Assembly: GCA_000702845.1 (NCBI GenBank)
Contig: JNKK01000012.1
Location: 1-64,000 of the forward strand
Source of the DNA: Lachnospiraceae bacterium FE2018
Lineage (GTDB): Bacteria > Bacillota > Clostridia > Lachnospirales > Lachnospiraceae
Direction of reading: 5' to 3'
DNA length: 64,000 bases
Each line of letters begins with the position of its first letter. The stretch's first letter is position 1. A model generated the notes under the pieces. It was not told the DNA's origin, made no database searches, and saw nothing but the letters and a program-made list of their open reading frames with translations. Shown piece by piece: positions 15,597 through 23,280 of this stretch. Both the position numbers and the translations under genes were made by a program.

Positions 15597-16502
15597 ATGA
15601 ATAAGAAAAAAAGAAGAAGCAGTACCCGCTCAACGATCATCCTGTTCATGATCCTTCTGGCCGGGATTGCAATCCTTCTGTATCCGACGTTTTCCAACTG
15701 GTGGAATAATTTCCACCAGACACGCGCGATCGCAGGCTACGTAGAGGCGGTAGCCAACATGGACGCGGAAGAATACGAGCGGATGTGGAATGATGCGGTG
15801 GAATACAACACAAATCTGTTGTCCAAATCAAACCGCTACAATATGACAGATGAACAGCGCGCGGAATACGAATCCATTCTGGACGTAACCGGAACGGGCA
15901 TCATGGGCTATATTGAGATCCCGTCCATCGATGTCAGTCTGCCGATCTATCACGGGACAAATGAATCTGTCCTGCAGATTGCGATCGGTCACATCGAGAG
16001 TTCGTCCCTTCCGGTCGGCGGAATCGGTACGCACTGTGTCATTTCCGGACACAGAGGTCTTCCGTCAGCAAAACTGTTCACGGATATCGACCAGCTGCAG
16101 AACGGCGACCGGTTTCTGATTCAGGTTCTGGACAGAACCCTGACATACGAGGTGGATCAGATCCGTATCGTACTGCCGAGCGAGCTGCAGGATCTTGAAA
16201 TCGATCCGAATCAGGACTACTGCACACTGGTCACATGTACGCCGTATGGTGTCAACACACACCGTCTTCTGGTGCGCGGACATCGTGTCGACAATGACGT
16301 GGAGCAGGCGAATGTCACAGCAGAGGCGATCCAGTTCGAGCCGGTTATCATCGCGCCGCTGATTGCTGCACCGCTGTTGATGATATTAATCATCTGGCTG
16401 TTTGTTTACACAAGCAAACGTGCGAAACATAAAGACGCACTGCGCGAACAGAGGGAACGCATGCTGGATGAAGAAAAGAAAAAAGAAGCAGATAAACAAT
16501 AA
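15597..16502 (+). CDS. Class C-type sortase (pilin polymerase)
   Basis: A 301-residue membrane transpeptidase. An N-terminal membrane anchor (residues about 12-32) and a C-terminal one (about 250-272) followed by a charged cytoplasmic tail give the two-anchor topology of pilus-assembling class C sortases. Catalytic residues are visible: His152 in ISGHRG, Cys214 in TLVTCTPYG, and Arg227 in LLVRGHR. The segment GIMGYIEIPSIDVSLPIYHGT is the class C entry region. No strong ribosome binding site precedes ATG 15597. It is the first gene of the surface-fibre operon and should cross-link the pilin-like proteins encoded next, although none has a textbook LPXTG signal. Confidence 0.9.
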   Translation: MNKKKRRSSTRSTIILFMILLAGIAILLYPTFSNWWNNFHQTRAIAGYVEAVANMDAEEYERMWNDAVEYNTNLLSKSNRYNMTDEQRAEYESILDVTGTGIMGYIEIPSIDVSLPIYHGTNESVLQIAIGHIESSSLPVGGIGTHCVISGHRGLPSAKLFTDIDQLQNGDRFLIQVLDRTLTYEVDQIRIVLPSELQDLEIDPNQDYCTLVTCTPYGVNTHRLLVRGHRVDNDVEQANVTAEAIQFEPVIIAPLIAAPLLMILIIWLFVYTSKRAKHKDALREQRERMLDEEKKKEADKQ

Positions 16503-16598
16503 CGGTTTTAATGTAGCAGTTCAGGAGGGAACCCGTAAATAGATCTGTATACCGTACAGAAGGGAACCGTAGTTTCTCATAAAAAGAGAGGTACGCAT

Positions 16599-17882
16599 AT
16601 GAAACGAAAAAGCTTATCGAACAGACGAAAAACAGGGAAAGGACGCATCGCTGCCGTGCTTGCATTGGCGGTGCTGCTTGGTGCAGCGCCGGCAATTAAA
16701 ACGGACGCCTATCCGGAGGGACCATACAAAGTAACACTGAATGCCCCGAGCGATGAAGCATATGCGGACCTGGTAAATGCAGATGTCATTGTTGATGTTT
16801 ACAAAGTTGCCAGCGCAGTACCGCAGGAAGGAACAGATGCATATACGCTTTCGTTTGAGGATGCATTTAAGTCGACCGAACAGTACTATATCGATAACAT
16901 CCAGAAGCCTTCCGAGCCGGGCGGCGCCGGGGTGGAATCCACGAGTGTTGATACGTTTGCGCAGACGCTGGAGGGGATCGCGTTAGATCCGAATAAACCG
17001 GTAAGTCACGGGAATGCCACAGTTTCAACAGCAGGAGATAAGTTTTCTGCAGAGGTTAATATCGGCAAAGGCGAAGCCGGCATGTATCTTCTGATTCCGC
17101 ACGGAAACATGGCTGATTACATCTATGTTTCTGAGGATGCACAGAGTACTTACAAGGCAACGATCGCGAACGGCACGGCAAAACAGTACATCTTCGCTCC
17201 GATTCTTGTAACGGTACCGAACAGAGGATTAACCGATCTCGGCACCGGAGTAATTGATGCCAGCGAATTCGAATATTCGATAGAGGCAGGAAATACTGCA
17301 AACAGAAACGAGTGGGATGCGAATGAGATCGCCATTGATCTGAAGATCGGCTGGAAGGATCTCCTCACAAAGTTCCAGATCAACAAGAATCTGGTTAAAT
17401 ATGAGACCATGTCAAACCGGACAGATCCTGCGGTATTCGTTTTCCGTATTGATGCGGTTGATAAAAAAGGCAAGAACGTCTTCAGCGATGTCAGATCCAT
17501 TTCTCTGACAGCGGCGACCGGTGAAGCGGGAAGCGAGCCGATCACCATTGACAACGTTCCGGTAGGAGCAACGGTTACGGTATCTGAGGATTATCCGGGC
17601 GCTGATTATAAGTGCATTGGTGCAACAATCACCGGAACAACAGGTAATGTAGACAGTAATTATGTTGTAACATTCACGTCAATTCCTGCACCTGCAGAGG
17701 AAGAAGAGGACGGAGCGCTTGTTCTGGTAACATTTAAAAATGACTATACTGATACATGGAAAGACAGCGGTTCTGTGACCAATAAATTCACCAGAGAAAA
17801 GAATGAAGATGACGGTGAGATTTCCTGGAAGTGGACACCGGAGAACACCCATAAGACGACTGAAGAAGCTACAGAAAAATAG
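16599..17882 (+). CDS. Secreted pilin-like protein with Ig/isopeptide-type domains
   Basis: A 427-residue exported protein. A signal peptide covers residues 1-37 (basic start, hydrophobic core AAVLALAVLLGAAPA, cut near TDA-YPE). The first half has a pilin-like pattern (VTLNAPSDEAYADLVNADVIVDVYKVA, then GEAGMYLLIPHG). The second half has a Spy0128/FctA-type fold signature (AVFVFRIDAVDKKG..., then VTVSEDYPGADYKC, then LVTFKNDYTDTWKDSGSVTNKF). These folds usually carry Lys-Asn isopeptide bonds. The tail is hydrophilic: no LPXTG motif and no C-terminal membrane anchor. Ribosome binding site AGAGAGG. It is the likely major shaft or backbone subunit. Confidence 0.8.
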   Translation: MKRKSLSNRRKTGKGRIAAVLALAVLLGAAPAIKTDAYPEGPYKVTLNAPSDEAYADLVNADVIVDVYKVASAVPQEGTDAYTLSFEDAFKSTEQYYIDNIQKPSEPGGAGVESTSVDTFAQTLEGIALDPNKPVSHGNATVSTAGDKFSAEVNIGKGEAGMYLLIPHGNMADYIYVSEDAQSTYKATIANGTAKQYIFAPILVTVPNRGLTDLGTGVIDASEFEYSIEAGNTANRNEWDANEIAIDLKIGWKDLLTKFQINKNLVKYETMSNRTDPAVFVFRIDAVDKKGKNVFSDVRSISLTAATGEAGSEPITIDNVPVGATVTVSEDYPGADYKCIGATITGTTGNVDSNYVVTFTSIPAPAEEEEDGALVLVTFKNDYTDTWKDSGSVTNKFTREKNEDDGEISWKWTPENTHKTTEEATEK

Positions 17883-17897
17883 GATTAAGGAGGAACC

Positions 17898-18413
17898 ATG
17901 ATGAAGAAAAGAATATATGGCATTCTCATGGCCGCTGCGATCCTGTCAGTCGCAACAGCCGGTCTGGGAAAGGCAAACGCATATTTTACGACATATGCAA
18001 CTGCAGCCGGCGCGAATGTCATCAAGTTAGGTGATGAAACAACGGTCAAGGAGAATTTTAAGGACAGTCAGAAAGAGCTTCAGTTTACAAATGACGCGAA
18101 ATCAAGCCAGGCTGTTTATGTTCGTGCCCGCGCGTATGCAAGCACCGAAATAGAGCCGTTTCTTACTTATGAAGAAAGCGGTGAAAAATGGAAAGAGAAA
18201 GACGGATGGTGGTATTATACGCTGCCGGTAGCACCGGGAGAAACCGCTGATACATTATTTGTTAAGATTAACAAGTACCCGGCGGATGAAACAGAAGGCA
18301 AAGAGTTCAATGTAATCGTTGTATACGAGACAATTCCTGCTGCCGATGCAAGTTATGATACGGCAGACTGGAGTCAGGCAAAAGAAAACGGCTGGACGGT
18401 TGATGAAGGATAA
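17898..18413 (+). CDS. SipW-dependent-type secreted protein (TasA/camelysin-like), small
   Basis: A 171-residue secreted protein. The signal region MMKKRIYGILMAAAILSVATAG...ANA-YFTTYATA has the Ala-x-Ala cut followed by an aromatic YFT segment, typical of SipW-processed TasA/CalY-like fibre proteins. The mature part is beta-rich with a Trp/Tyr-rich core (KDGWWYYTLPV). There is no sorting signal. AAGGAGG precedes ATG 17898. It lies 15 bases after the pilin gene and 13 bases before a second protein of the same class. The co-encoded SipW-like peptidase (21419) is the expected processing enzyme. Confidence 0.75.
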   Translation: MMKKRIYGILMAAAILSVATAGLGKANAYFTTYATAAGANVIKLGDETTVKENFKDSQKELQFTNDAKSSQAVYVRARAYASTEIEPFLTYEESGEKWKEKDGWWYYTLPVAPGETADTLFVKINKYPADETEGKEFNVIVVYETIPAADASYDTADWSQAKENGWTVDEG

Positions 18414-18426
18414 TTAAGGAGGCGGA

Positions 18427-19236
18427 ATGATGAAAAAATCAAATAAATGGTTGCGCTCTCCAATCGTGACAGTCGTTGCATTTGCGGTTGCAATTGTTCT
18501 CCTGCTGGGCGCGGGAATCGGAACGACGAGAGCGGCACTTACCTATTTCTCTGAGGTTTATTCAACACAGATCGGTATGGATAATATCGGTGTGTCTCTG
18601 TTGGAAAACGGCGACGCTGTTTCCTGGAGAAATTACGACAGCAGCAAGGCGAACGGAACATGGATTGAGGCAACCGGAACGCTGTTGTCCAAGATGGTTG
18701 ATACATCAAAGAATGAAACAGTTGAACTCGGAAAAAACTATACGGAAAAGCTTTCGGTAAAAAATACCGGGATTGCATCCGGTGACAAAGCGGCCATTAA
18801 CGAATATGTCCGTGTAACAATTTACAAATACTGGACAGATAATTCAGGAAAAGAGCGCACACTTGCTCCGAAACTGATCAGTCTGAAGCTGGGAAACAGT
18901 GATCTGTACGATGCCGGTGTTACGAACTACGGCAACTGGATCAAAGATGCATCATCGACAACAAATGAGCGCGTCGTTCTGTATTATAATCAGCTGCTGA
19001 ATGCAGGCGCGGAAACAGATGCGTTTGCTGATTCCATTTCCATTGACAAAGGCGTCATGAAGGGAGCGAAGCAGACCAGATCAGGTAATAAGATTATTAC
19101 TACTTATGCATATGATGGTATGCAGTTCAATCTGGAAGTTCAGGTTGACGCAGTTCAGGAACATAATGCACAGGATGCAATTACCAGTGCGTGGGGCAAA
19201 AAAGTTACGATTAACGGCACTTCGTTAAGTTTATAA
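18427..19236 (+). CDS. SipW-dependent-type secreted fibre protein (TasA-like)
   Basis: A 269-residue secreted protein. A hydrophobic signal (residues 12-38, VVAFAVAIVLLLGAGIGTTRAALTYF in two stretches) is followed by YFSEVYSTQI, again the aromatic start typical of TasA/CalY substrates. The mature chain contains SVKNTGIASGDKAAINEYVRVTIYKYW, a TasA-like strand pattern seen in SipW-dependent proteins. No sorting motif. Ribosome binding site AAGGAGGCGG. Coupled with its neighbours by gaps of 13-15 bases. It probably forms or decorates the extracellular fibre. Confidence 0.75.
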   Translation: MMKKSNKWLRSPIVTVVAFAVAIVLLLGAGIGTTRAALTYFSEVYSTQIGMDNIGVSLLENGDAVSWRNYDSSKANGTWIEATGTLLSKMVDTSKNETVELGKNYTEKLSVKNTGIASGDKAAINEYVRVTIYKYWTDNSGKERTLAPKLISLKLGNSDLYDAGVTNYGNWIKDASSTTNERVVLYYNQLLNAGAETDAFADSISIDKGVMKGAKQTRSGNKIITTYAYDGMQFNLEVQVDAVQEHNAQDAITSAWGKKVTINGTSLSL

Positions 19237-19251
19237 AGAAAGAGGCAGAGT

Positions 19252-20094
19252 ATGAAAAAGAATAGTTTGAAAACCCTGCTTCTTGCAGGTGTATTAGCAA
19301 TCGCGACAGTGATCGCAGGCGTTCCGGCTGAACCGGTTCTGGCGAATACGGTTAACGGAAGCTCTGACTGGGCTGTTACTTTCACCGAAAAAAGCAAAAT
19401 GGAGAGTAACTTCAAGACAGGTGATTTCGATGAGGTCATCGGTCACATGCAGCCTGGCGACAATGCGATTCTTACCATTAAAGTTAATAATGCAAATGAA
19501 AATACGACGAACTGGTATATGGAGAATAAGGTTCTGAATTCTCTCGAAGACAGTGTTACGGGCGCAAACGGCGGTGCGTATACATATAAGCTTACATATA
19601 CCAGTGCGGGCGGAACAAACACAGTTCTGTTCGATTCAGAGAGAGTCGGCGGTGATGCTGACAGTGTAGCAGATGAAGGACTGAAAGAAGCGACCAACAA
19701 TCTGGACGACTGGCTGTTTCTGGATGAGCTGGATCAAGGCGAAAGCGGTCAGATCACTTTGGAAGTAGGTCTTGAAGGTGAAACACAGGGTAACGCATAT
19801 CAGGATACACTGGCTGACCTGACAATGAACTTCGCTGTTGAGCTTGCAGAAACAAGACAGGGAACACCGACACCGACACCGGGTACCAGAACAAGAACTT
19901 CTTCCCCGGGACCGTCACCGCGTACATCTGTACGTACCGGTGACACAAACACGCCGATTTTGTATCTGGTTCTTATGGGCGTGGCCGGAATTCTGATGCT
20001 GATGATTGCGATTTTCAGTATGCGTGCGCGCAGGCAGGAGAAAGCAGAAGCAAAGAATCAGAATACGAACAACAGAAGAAGGGAGGGACGCTGA
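19252..20094 (+). CDS. Secreted TasA-like protein with C-terminal membrane anchor and variant sorting signal
   Basis: A 280-residue protein. Signal peptide 1-31 (cut near VLA-NTV), then a TasA-like beta domain (WAVTFTEKSKMESNF, then MQPGDNAILTIKVNNAN). A Pro/Thr/Arg-rich linker (TPTPTPGTRTRTSSPG) leads to a C-terminal cell-wall-anchor-like end: SVRTGD, hydrophobic segment (LYLVLMGVAGILMLMIAIF), basic tail. The SVRTG motif sits where LPXTG would be, so the class C sortase may recognise a non-canonical signal. Alternatively the protein may simply be membrane-anchored. It overlaps the next gene's start exactly (TGAATG). Confidence 0.75.
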   Translation: MKKNSLKTLLLAGVLAIATVIAGVPAEPVLANTVNGSSDWAVTFTEKSKMESNFKTGDFDEVIGHMQPGDNAILTIKVNNANENTTNWYMENKVLNSLEDSVTGANGGAYTYKLTYTSAGGTNTVLFDSERVGGDADSVADEGLKEATNNLDDWLFLDELDQGESGQITLEVGLEGETQGNAYQDTLADLTMNFAVELAETRQGTPTPTPGTRTRTSSPGPSPRTSVRTGDTNTPILYLVLMGVAGILMLMIAIFSMRARRQEKAEAKNQNTNNRRREGR

Positions 20095-21345
20095 ATGAAA
20101 AAGCAGGTACGATTCCTTCTTCGGAATCATAAAAGAAGAATTGGTTTACTGCTGGGTCTCTGCCTGACAATCGTGATGTTCTGCGGATCTGTCTTCACCT
20201 ATGCAGCAGATGAATACAAATATACAGTTCGTATTTATGCAGGTGATAAAGGTACATTCAGCAGCAGCCCTGCCGGCGGAACAATTACCGACGGCGGAAA
20301 GACAATCGTTATTGAGAATTTAAATCCCGGAACGATGCCCGCTTTTTCAAATGAAATGGTATCAGTCACCGATGATAAATACTATGTAAAGGGTATTCGT
20401 GAAGCGGGTAAGGATAACAGCACAGTCGGATCTTCGGCGCCGACAATCAGACAGGATTCTGATTATGTTGTCGCGTACGGTATCAAAGGTCAGTCTGTAC
20501 AGTATACAGTAGAATATGTTGATGTCGACGGAAATGCACTTGCAAACAGCCAGACATACTATGGTAATGTCGGAGACCGCCCGGTCGTAGCATATCTGTA
20601 TATTGACGGTTATTTTCCGAATGCATACAACATTACCGGAACACTGAGAGAGAATGCGTCACAGAATGTGTTCACATTTATTTATCAGGAGATTCCGGAA
20701 GAAACAGCTGAAGCACCTGCACAGCAGCAGCCGGCAGCAGCGACTACGACTACCGGTGGAACTACAACGACGACAGCCGGTGGAACAGCAGCCGGAACAA
20801 CCGGTGGAACAGCAGCCGGTGGAACAGCAGCCGGTGGAACAGCGGCAGGAACAGCGGCAGGAACAGCCGGAACGGCAGCCGGAGCAGCTGGTGGAACAGC
20901 AGCCGGTGGAACAGCAGCCGGTGGAACAGCGGCAGGAGCAGCCGGAGCAGCAGCCGGCGGAACAGCGGCAGGAGCAGCAGGCGGTGCGGAAAACGCAAAT
21001 CTTCCGGAGACCCCGCAGGCAGTACCGGAGGTAATTGATCAGGATGTTCCGATGGCAGTACCGGAGAACAGCTCCAGCAGCAGCTCAAGCAGCAGCGCAG
21101 CTTCTTCCAGCAGCAGTTCTTCAGCCCCGACAACGGAAACAATCAGTGAGAACGACACACCGCGTGCAGGAATGACCGGCGGTAAGATTGCGGGCATTGT
21201 AATTGCAATTGCAGCGGCTGCAGCGGCAGCGATCTTTGGCGCACGGTACGCGATGAATAAAAATCGTGGTGATTATACCGAATCTTCAACAGATTCCGAA
21301 ACTTATAAGTTTGATGATGACGGAAATCTGAAGAAGAAAGATTAA
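20095..21345 (+). CDS. Surface protein with MucBP-like domain, low-complexity stalk and membrane anchor
   Basis: A 416-residue protein. Signal peptide 1-39 (VFTYA-ADE). A beta domain follows, then a MucBP-like repeat (about residues 142-200, SVQYTVEYVDVDGNALANSQ, ending FTFIYQEI), a fold used by mucin- or glycan-binding surface proteins. Residues about 220-300 are a Gly/Thr/Ala stalk of near-identical units, followed by a poly-Ser segment (about 320-345). A membrane anchor (IAGIVIAIAAAAAAAIFGA) and an acidic/basic cytoplasmic tail close the protein. No LPXTG. It is probably the adhesive or anchoring component of the fibre. Confidence 0.75.
   Translation: MKKQVRFLLRNHKRRIGLLLGLCLTIVMFCGSVFTYAADEYKYTVRIYAGDKGTFSSSPAGGTITDGGKTIVIENLNPGTMPAFSNEMVSVTDDKYYVKGIREAGKDNSTVGSSAPTIRQDSDYVVAYGIKGQSVQYTVEYVDVDGNALANSQTYYGNVGDRPVVAYLYIDGYFPNAYNITGTLRENASQNVFTFIYQEIPEETAEAPAQQQPAAATTTTGGTTTTTAGGTAAGTTGGTAAGGTAAGGTAAGTAAGTAGTAAGAAGGTAAGGTAAGGTAAGAAGAAAGGTAAGAAGGAENANLPETPQAVPEVIDQDVPMAVPENSSSSSSSSSAASSSSSSSAPTTETISENDTPRAGMTGGKIAGIVIAIAAAAAAAIFGARYAMNKNRGDYTESSTDSETYKFDDDGNLKKKD
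20757..20996 (+). repeat. In-frame tandem repeat coding the Gly-Thr-Ala stalk
   Basis: Degenerate 15-base units of the form GGTGGAACAGCAGCC, coding G-G-T-A-A, alternate with shorter GCAGGA-type units. Such tracts expand and contract by slippage, so stalk length may vary between strains. Confidence 0.8.
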
Positions 21346-21370
21346 TACAAGTCAACCAGGAGTCATTACG

Positions 21371-21403
21371 CAGCCGTACAGAGTCTATGATTCTGTACGG
21401 CTG
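21371..21403 (+). other. Perfect 12-bp intercistronic hairpin before the signal peptidase gene
   Basis: CAGCCGTACAGA (21371-21382) and TCTGTACGGCTG (21392-21403) enclose a 9-base loop. No T run follows, so it is more likely an mRNA stabiliser or processing site that lowers peptidase relative to fibre subunits than a terminator. Confidence 0.6.
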
Positions 21404-21418
21404 CTGTGGAAATAACAT

Positions 21419-21982
21419 ATGGCAAAGAAAAAAGCAAAAAAAGATAAAGGGCGGATGGCGGCGGTCATCTGCCGTCTTCTTGGCTGTATTATCCTGATTG
21501 TGGTCATAGGCGCACTGCTTCCGATTACATTGCCGCATTACATGGGTTATGAAATATTTAATGTTGTCAGCGGAAGTATGGAACCGGATATACCGGTGGG
21601 CAGCATCATTTATGTGAAGCCCGTAGAACCGGAAACAATTGAAAAAAATGATGTGATTGCATTCAAGACCGGCGGCACAATCGTAACGCATCGTGTGGTC
21701 GGTAACCACCAGGTTGAAGGTTATATGACGACCAAGGGAGATGCCAATAAACAGGAAGATCTTGGAGAAGTCCTCTATGCGAACATTATAGGAAAAGTCG
21801 TTCGTCATGTACCATATCTCGGACAATTAATGTGGATTCTTTCCAGTAATGTCGGCAAGGCACTGATGATGACGCTTGCACTTTGCGGCGCATTGCTCAA
21901 TATTCTTGCGACGCGTCTGCATATTCAGTGGAAAGAGCGGCAGCAGGAGGCAGGACTATTACCGAAAAAGAAAAAGAGATGA
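21419..21982 (+). CDS. sipW: Signal peptidase I, SipW/ER type
   Basis: A 187-residue membrane protease. It has one N-terminal (residues 14-36) and one C-terminal (about 140-165) membrane segment. Catalytic Ser53 sits in VVSGSMEPDIPVGS, His91 in VTHRVV, and acidic Asp108 in TTKGDANK. The Ser-His pairing (rather than Ser-Lys) marks the ER/archaeal type to which Bacillus SipW belongs. SipW processes TasA and TapA in B. subtilis, and here three genes upstream encode substrates of that kind. It is the last gene of the operon, followed by a terminator. Only a weak ribosome binding site (TGTGGA) is visible, which fits low enzyme demand. Confidence 0.9.
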   Translation: MAKKKAKKDKGRMAAVICRLLGCIILIVVIGALLPITLPHYMGYEIFNVVSGSMEPDIPVGSIIYVKPVEPETIEKNDVIAFKTGGTIVTHRVVGNHQVEGYMTTKGDANKQEDLGEVLYANIIGKVVRHVPYLGQLMWILSSNVGKALMMTLALCGALLNILATRLHIQWKERQQEAGLLPKKKKR

Positions 21983-22026
21983 AAAAAGACAGATACATCC
22001 CGGGCGGTTTGTATCTGTTTTTCTTT
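21982..22026 (+). terminator. Rho-independent terminator of the sortase/fibre operon
   Basis: ACAGATACA (21989-21997) pairs with TGTATCTGT (22010-22018), extended by A/T pairs, and runs into TTTTTC. Confidence 0.75.
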
Positions 22027-22117
22027 ATCTGATAAGAGCCGGCTGTATTTTGATAAAATTACAAATCTGTCATCTTTTTTATGGCGGTTATCATGAGTTG
22101 TAGTATATAATAAATCT

Positions 22118-23239
22118 ATGCGTAACAGAAATTCCGACAACTGCATAAGAAACCGGATCGGCATAATACTTCTCACGGTGGTATTGGCCTTTTCGCTGTT
22201 TGCCTGCGGAAGCAGTCAGGAAGCGGATGCGGCCTCGAATGGTATGTCAGGAACCTCATCCTCTGCGGCAAGTGCGATTTCATCCGCTGCAAATCCGCAG
22301 AAAGCGCTGTTTGGCATCGGGGGCTCTAAATCTTCCGGAGGAGGAACATCTTCCGGCGGAAAGTCTGCATCAGGGAAGTCTGCAGCCAGTGCGCAGAAAC
22401 CATCTTCTGCTGAGACGAAAAAGGAACCGGAAACAAAATACGAGATTCCTCCATACCGCGGCATTGAATTCAACGAGGAAGCTGCTGAGGGAAACGGATT
22501 TGTGACGATCGACTTATCCTCAACGGACAAAGGTTATATTGTGATGCTCTGCAAGGCAGAAAAACAGATGCTGCTTCAGGTGATCAAGGATGACTCGACC
22601 TATAACTATGCGGTCGTGAACGGAGAAGAGCAGGTATTTCCGCTGCAGATGGGGAATGGTCACTACACCTTCCGGGTAATGGAAAACATCGGCGATAATA
22701 AGTATGTGGAATACTACAAGGACGAGGCGGATGTAACCGTTGCGGATCCGATGGATCCCTTCCTGCGGACAAATACATATACGAAATATAATGAGCAGTC
22801 AGAATGTGTGAAAAAAGCGAAGAGCTTCGCTGAAGAATCCGCAGGCGTCGATGATTTTATCGGAAAAGTCTACGATTACATCTGCGACAATATCACCTAT
22901 GACCGTGAATTTGCAGAGTCAGTACAGTCAGGCTATCTTCCGGACCCGGACAAGACAATGTCTTCGAAAAAAGGGATCTGTCTGGACTACGCAAGTCTTG
23001 CAGCTGCCATGCTGAGAAGCCAGGGGGTGCCGACAAAGATTATCTTCGGATACGTTGCGCCGAATGATCTGTACCATGCATGGAATAAGTTCTACACCGA
23101 AGAGGGCGGCTGGACACTGGTTGAATTCAAGGTCGTCGGAAAAGACTGGAACCGGATTGATCTGACCTTTTCCGCGAATGGCGCGGACAGCAAGTTTATC
23201 GGCGACGGATCTAATTACATGGAAACATATACGTATTGA
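22118..23239 (+). CDS. Transglutaminase-like lipoprotein
   Basis: A 373-residue lipoprotein with lipobox FSLFAC (Cys30). A Ser/Gly/Ala/Lys-rich linker (to about 105) is followed by a beta-rich domain (about 115-215). A transglutaminase/cysteine protease-like domain ends the protein: Cys in KKGICLDYASLAAAML near 288, His in LYHAWNKFY near 321, Asp in NRIDLTFSA near 349. The triad looks complete. A -10-like TATAAT (22106-22111) lies only 6 bases before ATG 22118, so the transcript may be leaderless. It heads the pilus-like gene run. Homologous domains cross-link or cleave surface proteins, but its role here is unproven. Confidence 0.8.
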   Translation: MRNRNSDNCIRNRIGIILLTVVLAFSLFACGSSQEADAASNGMSGTSSSAASAISSAANPQKALFGIGGSKSSGGGTSSGGKSASGKSAASAQKPSSAETKKEPETKYEIPPYRGIEFNEEAAEGNGFVTIDLSSTDKGYIVMLCKAEKQMLLQVIKDDSTYNYAVVNGEEQVFPLQMGNGHYTFRVMENIGDNKYVEYYKDEADVTVADPMDPFLRTNTYTKYNEQSECVKKAKSFAEESAGVDDFIGKVYDYICDNITYDREFAESVQSGYLPDPDKTMSSKKGICLDYASLAAAMLRSQGVPTKIIFGYVAPNDLYHAWNKFYTEEGGWTLVEFKVVGKDWNRIDLTFSANGADSKFIGDGSNYMETYTY

Positions 23240-23280
23240 TTCAATAAATGGTGAAGCACAGGATAAGAGAGGATGCGCGT

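Noticed and set aside
20654-21034. Gln-rich frame overlapping the MucBP protein stalk
   Set aside because: Out-of-frame reading of GGAACAGCAGCC repeats; the main frame has signal peptide, domain and anchor.
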